Shown: positions 15,454 through 19,011 of the stretch, in pieces | Position numbering within the stretch: the stretch's first letter is position 1 | Layout of the letters: each line of letters begins with the position of its first letter | NCBI GenBank assembly: GCA_902793515.1 | Contig: CADBDO010000010.1 | Location: 1-19,011, forward strand | Direction of reading: 5' to 3' | From: an uncultured Erysipelotrichaceae bacterium | Lineage (GTDB): Bacteria; Bacillota_I; Bacilli_A; RFN20; CAG-826 | Length of the DNA stretch: 19,011 bases | Notes under the pieces: generated by a model | Seen by the model: only the letters and a program-made list of their open reading frames with translations | Database searches by the model: none | What the model was told of the DNA's origin: nothing | Translations under genes and position numbers: made by a program

Positions 15454-16749
15454 ATGAAGAAGAAAATCGGAATGGTTTCCCTAGGCTGCGCGAAGAACCT
15501 AGTGGACAGTGAGATGATGCTTGCCTCCTTCCCAGGAGACCGTTTTGAGATTACGCCAAATCCAAAGGAAGCGGATGTCATCATCGTCAATACGTGTGGC
15601 TTCATCGAACCGGCTAAGAAAGAAGCCATCGACACCATCCTTGAGATGGCCTCTTACAATCAAGCAAAGCTCATCGTCACCGGCTGCTTTGTCGAACGTA
15701 ACCTCGAAGAACTTAAGAAAGCCATCCCTGAAGTCGATCTTTGGGTGCCTATTCGTGATTACCCGAAGATGAATCTCCTTGTCTCCGAACTCCTTGGAGA
15801 AAAAGGCATAATCAAGCTCAATCCAATGAGAAGGATGATCTCGACCGCCCCATATTTCGCCTATCTAAGAATCTCCGACGGCTGCGACAATTTCTGCTCT
15901 TTCTGCGCAATCCCGTATATCAGGGGAAGGATGCATTCCCGTCCTCTCGAAGAGATTGTGGGAGAGGCCCTCATCCTTAGGAGCAAAGGGGTGAAGGAAA
16001 TCGCCCTCGTCTCCCAAGATCCGATGCATTATGGATGTGACATCAAAAACGGACCAGACATGGTCAAGCTCATGTCCGCTCTCGACAATATGGGCTTCTA
16101 TAGCATCAAAGTCCTTTATATGTACCCAGAAGAGGTCACCGATGAAGAGCTCATGTTCATCAAGAACTCCAAATCGATTGACCCATATTTCGATGTCCCG
16201 ATCCAGACCGCAAGCAACAAGATGCTCCGTCTGATGAATAGACACGGCACGGTTGAGGAAATGAAGGTCCTTTTCCGTAAGATCAAAGCCATGATGCCTT
16301 ATGCCGTCCTTAGGACAACCCTCATCTCTGGCTTCCCTGGAGAAACAAAGAAGGAACACGACGAAACCGTCCGTTTCCTTAACGAGATACCTTTCGACCA
16401 TCTTGGCGTTTTCACTTTCTCTCGCGAAGAAGGGACCGCGGCCTATAAGATGCCTCACCAGGTAAGGCACGCGACCGCTTTAAAGAGAAAAGACGAGATC
16501 ATGAGCTTAGCAAAGAAAATCTCCTACCGCCAAAACAAAGGAAGAATAGGGGAAGTGATGGAAGGAATCGTCACCGGATACGATAAAAAGAGAGATATGT
16601 ACACCCTCCGTTCTTATTGGAACGCCCCAGATGACATTGATGGGAATATCTACTTTTGGAGCGACAAAAAGCACCAAGAAGGCGATATCGTAAAAGTCAG
16701 AATCGACAACGCGATGGTCTATGATTTGGTGGGCAAGGAAACGAATTGA
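15454..16749 (+). CDS. rimO: Ribosomal protein S12 methylthiotransferase
   Basis: A radical-SAM enzyme that adds a methylthio group to an aspartate of ribosomal protein S12. The N-terminal domain carries the three cysteines for the auxiliary cluster, C12 (LGCAKN), C48 (NTCGF) and C78 (TGCF). The radical-SAM domain has CxxxCxxC at C144, C148, C151 (DGCDNFCSFCAIP), and a TRAM domain follows from about residue 365. The 431-residue length is normal. LGCAKNLVDSE and YIRGRMHSR point to RimO rather than the tRNA enzyme MiaB. It starts two bases after the galT stop with no ribosome site, so translation is probably coupled. No terminator separates it from the following tRNA. Confidence 0.95.
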   Translation: MKKKIGMVSLGCAKNLVDSEMMLASFPGDRFEITPNPKEADVIIVNTCGFIEPAKKEAIDTILEMASYNQAKLIVTGCFVERNLEELKKAIPEVDLWVPIRDYPKMNLLVSELLGEKGIIKLNPMRRMISTAPYFAYLRISDGCDNFCSFCAIPYIRGRMHSRPLEEIVGEALILRSKGVKEIALVSQDPMHYGCDIKNGPDMVKLMSALDNMGFYSIKVLYMYPEEVTDEELMFIKNSKSIDPYFDVPIQTASNKMLRLMNRHGTVEEMKVLFRKIKAMMPYAVLRTTLISGFPGETKKEHDETVRFLNEIPFDHLGVFTFSREEGTAAYKMPHQVRHATALKRKDEIMSLAKKISYRQNKGRIGEVMEGIVTGYDKKRDMYTLRSYWNAPDDIDGNIYFWSDKKHQEGDIVKVRIDNAMVYDLVGKETN

Positions 16750-16759
16750 TTATTTGCTC

Positions 16760-16788
16760 TTGCGCACTCTTTCTTTAGAAACTATAAT
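16760..16788 (+). promoter_or_regulatory. tRNA promoter
   Basis: TTGCGC (16760-16765), 17-base spacer, perfect TATAAT (16783-16788). Transcription would start near 16795, only about four bases before the mature tRNA. Confidence 0.85.
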
Positions 16789-16798
16789 TCTACTCGCT

Positions 16799-16872
16799 GC
16801 CCCGCTAGTTAAACGGCATAACAGATCCATGGTAAGGATCAATTCGTAGTTCGACTCTGCGGCGGGGCACCA
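16799..16872 (+). tRNA. trnT: tRNA-Thr(GGU)
   Basis: A full cloverleaf of 74 bases with encoded CCA. Acceptor GCCCCGC/GCGGGGC, discriminator A, D-stem GTTA/TAAC with A14, A15, GG and A21, anticodon stem GATCC/GGATC, loop ATGGTAA with U33 and anticodon GGU, variable loop AATT, T-arm CGTAG-TTCGACT-CTGCG with one G/U pair. A15 can pair with U48. G1-C72 and C2-G71 fit threonine identity. The codon read would be ACC and ACU. Confidence 0.93.
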
Positions 16873-16918
16873 TAATCGTATACATACTTTGATACAAAGT
16901 GAAATATGCGAAAACCAC

Positions 16919-16946
16919 AAAAATGCTCAGAAATGGGCATTTTTTC
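16919..16946 (+). terminator. Terminator after tRNA-Thr
   Basis: AAAAATGCTC (16919-16928) pairs with GGGCATTTTT (16935-16944) over a six-base loop, with one G/U pair, ending in a T-run. It ends the tRNA transcript and any read-through from rimO. A smaller hairpin, ACTTTG-ATA-CAAAGT (16886-16900), lies between the tRNA and this terminator. Confidence 0.85.
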
Positions 16947-17009
16947 TTATTTATTAGTTGCTTATCATTTGATTTACCTTGTTTTTTGAGCTTATTTGTT
17001 GCAAAGCTT

Positions 17010-17039
17010 TTGGACATAAAAAGGGTGTTTCGAGATAAA
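17010..17039 (+). promoter_or_regulatory. Possible second, distal clpB promoter
   Basis: TTGGAC (17010-17015), 18-base spacer, GATAAA (17034-17039). It lies about 80 bases ahead of the CIRCE-linked promoter and just before a separate palindrome. It is only a sequence match. Confidence 0.3.
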
Positions 17040-17050
17040 ATGCAAAAAAG

Positions 17051-17067
17051 TAATAACTAAGTTATTA
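17051..17067. promoter_or_regulatory. Second palindrome in front of clpB
   Basis: TAATAACT-A-AGTTATTA is a perfect 8-1-8 inverted repeat of only A/T pairs except one C/G pair per arm. It is not CIRCE and not a CtsR-type direct repeat. The geometry is that of Fur-family boxes. A binding site for another regulator is the best guess. Confidence 0.45.
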
Positions 17068-17077
17068 ATAAAATTTT

Positions 17078-17104
17078 TTAGCACTCTCACTTGTCGAGTG
17101 CTAA
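17078..17104 (+). promoter_or_regulatory. CIRCE element (HrcA operator)
   Basis: TTAGCACTC, a nine-base spacer, GAGTGCTAA: an exact match to the CIRCE consensus. HrcA binds this to repress heat-shock genes. It overlaps the -35 of the clpB promoter. Confidence 0.97.
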
Positions 17105-17118
17105 TTTAGTGCTACAAT
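17091..17118 (+). promoter_or_regulatory. clpB promoter overlapping CIRCE
   Basis: TTGTCG (17091-17096), 16-base spacer, TACAAT (17113-17118) with an upstream TGC (extended -10). The weak -35 lies inside the CIRCE spacer and right arm, so HrcA would exclude polymerase. Confidence 0.7.
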
Positions 17119-17143
17119 AGAGTTATAAAAGGAGGATTAATTT

Positions 17144-19011
17144 ATGCAAATGGAACAAATGCCTGACTATGAAAATGATAAAGATGTCCTTCAAAAATTT
17201 GGCCGTAACATTAACGAAGAAGTTAAGAAAGGGAAAATTGATCCCGTCATCGGACGTGATGAGGAAATTAGAAAAATCATTGAAATATTAGCCAGAAAAA
17301 CTAAAAACAACGTCATTCTTTTAGGTGAACCTGGCGTTGGTAAAACCGCAATACTCGAAGGTCTTGCGGAACGTATCGTCAAAGATGATGTGCCGACCAT
17401 ACTTAAGGATAAAATTATTTATGAATTAGATATGGGCGCATTAGTAGCGGGTGCAAAATACCGTGGTGAATTTGAAGAGAGATTAAAAGCAGTCCTTAAT
17501 AAAATTAAGGAAAGCGAAGGCAAAATCATTCTCTTTATCGATGAGATCCACCTCATTGTCGGCGCTGGTCGAGCGGATGGTGCCCTCGATGCTTCTAACA
17601 TGCTTAAACCGATGCTTGCGAGAGGAGAAATCGATTGTATCGGGGCGACGACATTAAAAGAATATCGTGAATATATTGAAAAGGACCGCGCTCTAGAAAG
17701 AAGATTCCAACCCGTTCTTATCAATGAACCGACTGTGGAAGATACTATTTCTATATTAAGGGGATTAAAGAATAGGTTCGAATCGTTCCATGGTGTGAAG
17801 ATTACCGATAATGCTTTAATCGCCGCGGCAAGTTTATCCAATCGTTATTTAACATCTCGTTTCCTTCCTGATAAAGCTATCGACTTAGTGGATGAAGCTT
17901 GTGCTTCCATCAAAGTGGAACTCGCCTCTATGCCTAGCGAACTCGATGAATTAGAGAGAAAGATTAGGCAATTAGAGATTGAAAAGGCTGCTTTAAAGAA
18001 GGAGAGTGATGAAGCAAGCAAGAAGAGACTCGCGGATGTCGAAAAAGAACTCTCTTCTCTTAAAGAGAAAGATAACGAACTCAAGAAGAGATGGAAACAA
18101 GAGAAAGATGAAATTCTCAAAGTTAAAGGCATTAAAGAGAAACTCGAAAAAGCGAAGTTTGATTTGGATGTCGCTTTAAGTCATTCCGAATACGAAAAAG
18201 CGGGTGAATTACAATATAAGACCATCCCAGAATTAGAGAAGATATTAAAAGAGAACGATAATTCTCAAAGCGAGAAGAAACTCTTATCCGAAGTCGTGGA
18301 TGAAGAACAAATCGCGAAGATCATCTCTCGTATGACCAACATCCCTCTCAGCAAGATTGAAAAAGGCGATAGAGAGAAGGTTCTCGATTTAAAGAAGACT
18401 TTATCAAAGAGAGTAATCGGTCAAGAAGAAGCTTTAACTTTAGTTAGCGATGCGATTCTCCGTCAGAGAGCGGGGATTAAAGATAGCAATCGACCCATCG
18501 GTAGTTTCTTGTTCTTAGGTCCTACTGGTGTGGGTAAAACCGAAGTCGCTCGTGCTTTGGCGGAATCCTTGTTCGATTCGGAGAGTCATATCATCCGTAT
18601 CGATATGAGTGAATATATGGAGAAATATAGCACTTCTCGTCTTATTGGTGCCCCTCCTGGATATGTCGGATATGAAGAAGGCGGACAACTCACGGAGAAA
18701 GTGAGAAGAAATCCTTATTCTATTGTCTTATTCGATGAAATCGAAAAAGCTCATCCTGAAGTCTTTAATTTGTTACTACAAATGTTAGATGATGGGAGAC
18801 TTACCGATAGTCAAGGAAGGGTCGTGGACTTCAAGAATACGATTATCATCATGACTAGTAATTTAGGTAGTGAATATCTCCTCAATAATGAAAGAGATAA
18901 AGTGGAAGGATTATTACATCAAACCTTTAAGCCTGAGTTCTTAAATCGTATCGATGAAATAGTGTACTTCTCCCCATTATCTAAAGAGACTCAATCTAAG
19001 ATTGTTGATAA
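17144..19011 (+). CDS. clpB: ClpB disaggregase lacking the N-domain, 5' part
   Basis: An AAA+ chaperone that pulls apart protein aggregates with DnaK; 622 codons are visible and the gene runs off the window with no stop. The ATG has AAAAGGAGG eight bases upstream. The protein opens almost directly with the first ATPase ring: Walker A GEPGVGKT (61-68), pore loop AKYRGEF (104-110), Walker B ILFIDEIH (129-136), Arg fingers R186/R187. Residues about 265-370 are the coiled-coil M-domain, ending in SEYEKAGELQYKTIPELEK, which marks ClpB rather than ClpC or ClpE. The second ring has GPTGVGKT (459-466), GYVGYEEGG and VLFDEIEKAH (528-537). The roughly 140-residue Clp_N domain is absent, as in Mollicute ClpB. 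The gene is visibly more A/T-rich than its neighbours and prefers TTA and CGT. Confidence 0.95.
   Translation, partial: MQMEQMPDYENDKDVLQKFGRNINEEVKKGKIDPVIGRDEEIRKIIEILARKTKNNVILLGEPGVGKTAILEGLAERIVKDDVPTILKDKIIYELDMGALVAGAKYRGEFEERLKAVLNKIKESEGKIILFIDEIHLIVGAGRADGALDASNMLKPMLARGEIDCIGATTLKEYREYIEKDRALERRFQPVLINEPTVEDTISILRGLKNRFESFHGVKITDNALIAAASLSNRYLTSRFLPDKAIDLVDEACASIKVELASMPSELDELERKIRQLEIEKAALKKESDEASKKRLADVEKELSSLKEKDNELKKRWKQEKDEILKVKGIKEKLEKAKFDLDVALSHSEYEKAGELQYKTIPELEKILKENDNSQSEKKLLSEVVDEEQIAKIISRMTNIPLSKIEKGDREKVLDLKKTLSKRVIGQEEALTLVSDAILRQRAGIKDSNRPIGSFLFLGPTGVGKTEVARALAESLFDSESHIIRIDMSEYMEKYSTSRLIGAPPGYVGYEEGGQLTEKVRRNPYSIVLFDEIEKAHPEVFNLLLQMLDDGRLTDSQGRVVDFKNTIIIMTSNLGSEYLLNNERDKVEGLLHQTFKPEFLNRIDEIVYFSPLSKETQSKIVD

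Noticed and set aside
16805..17017. A 70-codon minus-strand reading frame across the tRNA
   Set aside because: It covers most of a perfect tRNA-Thr cloverleaf and its terminator, and has no ribosome site or recognisable protein.
16799..17143. Genomic island inserted at the tRNA
   Set aside because: No integrase, no repeated tRNA 3' end and no mobile gene is visible up to the window end; the composition shift alone is not enough.
17191..18132. Three minus-strand reading frames, Ser/Leu-rich
   Set aside because: They lie opposite clpB, whose motifs are unmistakable; the composition is what the antisense of a Lys/Glu-rich coiled coil gives.
1..19011. Alternative genetic code with TGA as Trp
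   Set aside because: TGA ends the 8855 gene (with an ATGA overlap) and rimO at the expected lengths, and conserved Trp are TGG.
1..19011. CRISPR array, transposon ends, toxin-antitoxin or other defence genes
   Set aside because: No regularly spaced repeats, no transposase-like frame, no nuclease/antitoxin pair; the only nuclease has a signal peptide and membrane anchor.

Overview
The window looks like chromosomal DNA from a low-to-mid-GC Firmicute, probably a gut member of the Bacilli/Mollicutes-like branch. Three things point there. A perfect CIRCE element sits directly in front of a clpB that lacks the usual N-terminal domain, a combination known from Mollicutes. Many genes have strong GGAGG ribosome sites. 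The operons are compact, with overlapping ends. TGA is used as a stop (9617-9619 and 16747-16749) and tryptophan is TGG, so this is not the Mycoplasma code. The taxonomic placement is inference; no ribosomal RNA or marker gene is present.

Layout. The left edge holds the 3' part of a large FtsX/MacB-type ABC permease (+ strand), ending at a bidirectional terminator. From there to 8.68 kb everything is on the minus strand. Read in the direction of transcription, this is a zinc-uptake operon (Fur-family regulator, His-rich zinc-binding lipoprotein, ATPase, permease, and an uncharacterised Cys-Cys lipoprotein that starts inside the permease gene), then a terminator. A second unit follows: a secreted, membrane-anchored endonuclease I and nicotinate phosphoribosyltransferase. 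From 8.85 kb to the right edge everything is on the plus strand: an unknown helical protein coupled to a small zinc-ribbon membrane protein, a terminator, a MATE efflux pump, and a run of alcohol dehydrogenase, galM, galT and rimO. Then come tRNA-Thr(GGU) with its own promoter and terminator, and finally clpB running off the right edge.

How the parts work together. The zinc operon is a self-contained homeostasis unit: a 17-bp palindrome lies on the promoter of the regulator gene at its head, so the regulator probably controls itself and the transporter. The galactose genes supply the mutarotase and uridylyltransferase steps of the Leloir pathway; galK and galE are not in the window. The endonuclease and PncB may serve nucleic-acid breakdown and NAD salvage, but their pairing may be only positional. 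clpB is under heat-shock (HrcA) control.

No mobile element, CRISPR array, prophage or obvious defence system is visible. The least explained items are the Cys-Cys lipoprotein of the zinc operon, the 8855-10026 gene pair, a set of palindromes in promoter regions (including a second one in front of clpB), and a pattern of promoters lying so close to start codons that several mRNAs look leaderless.
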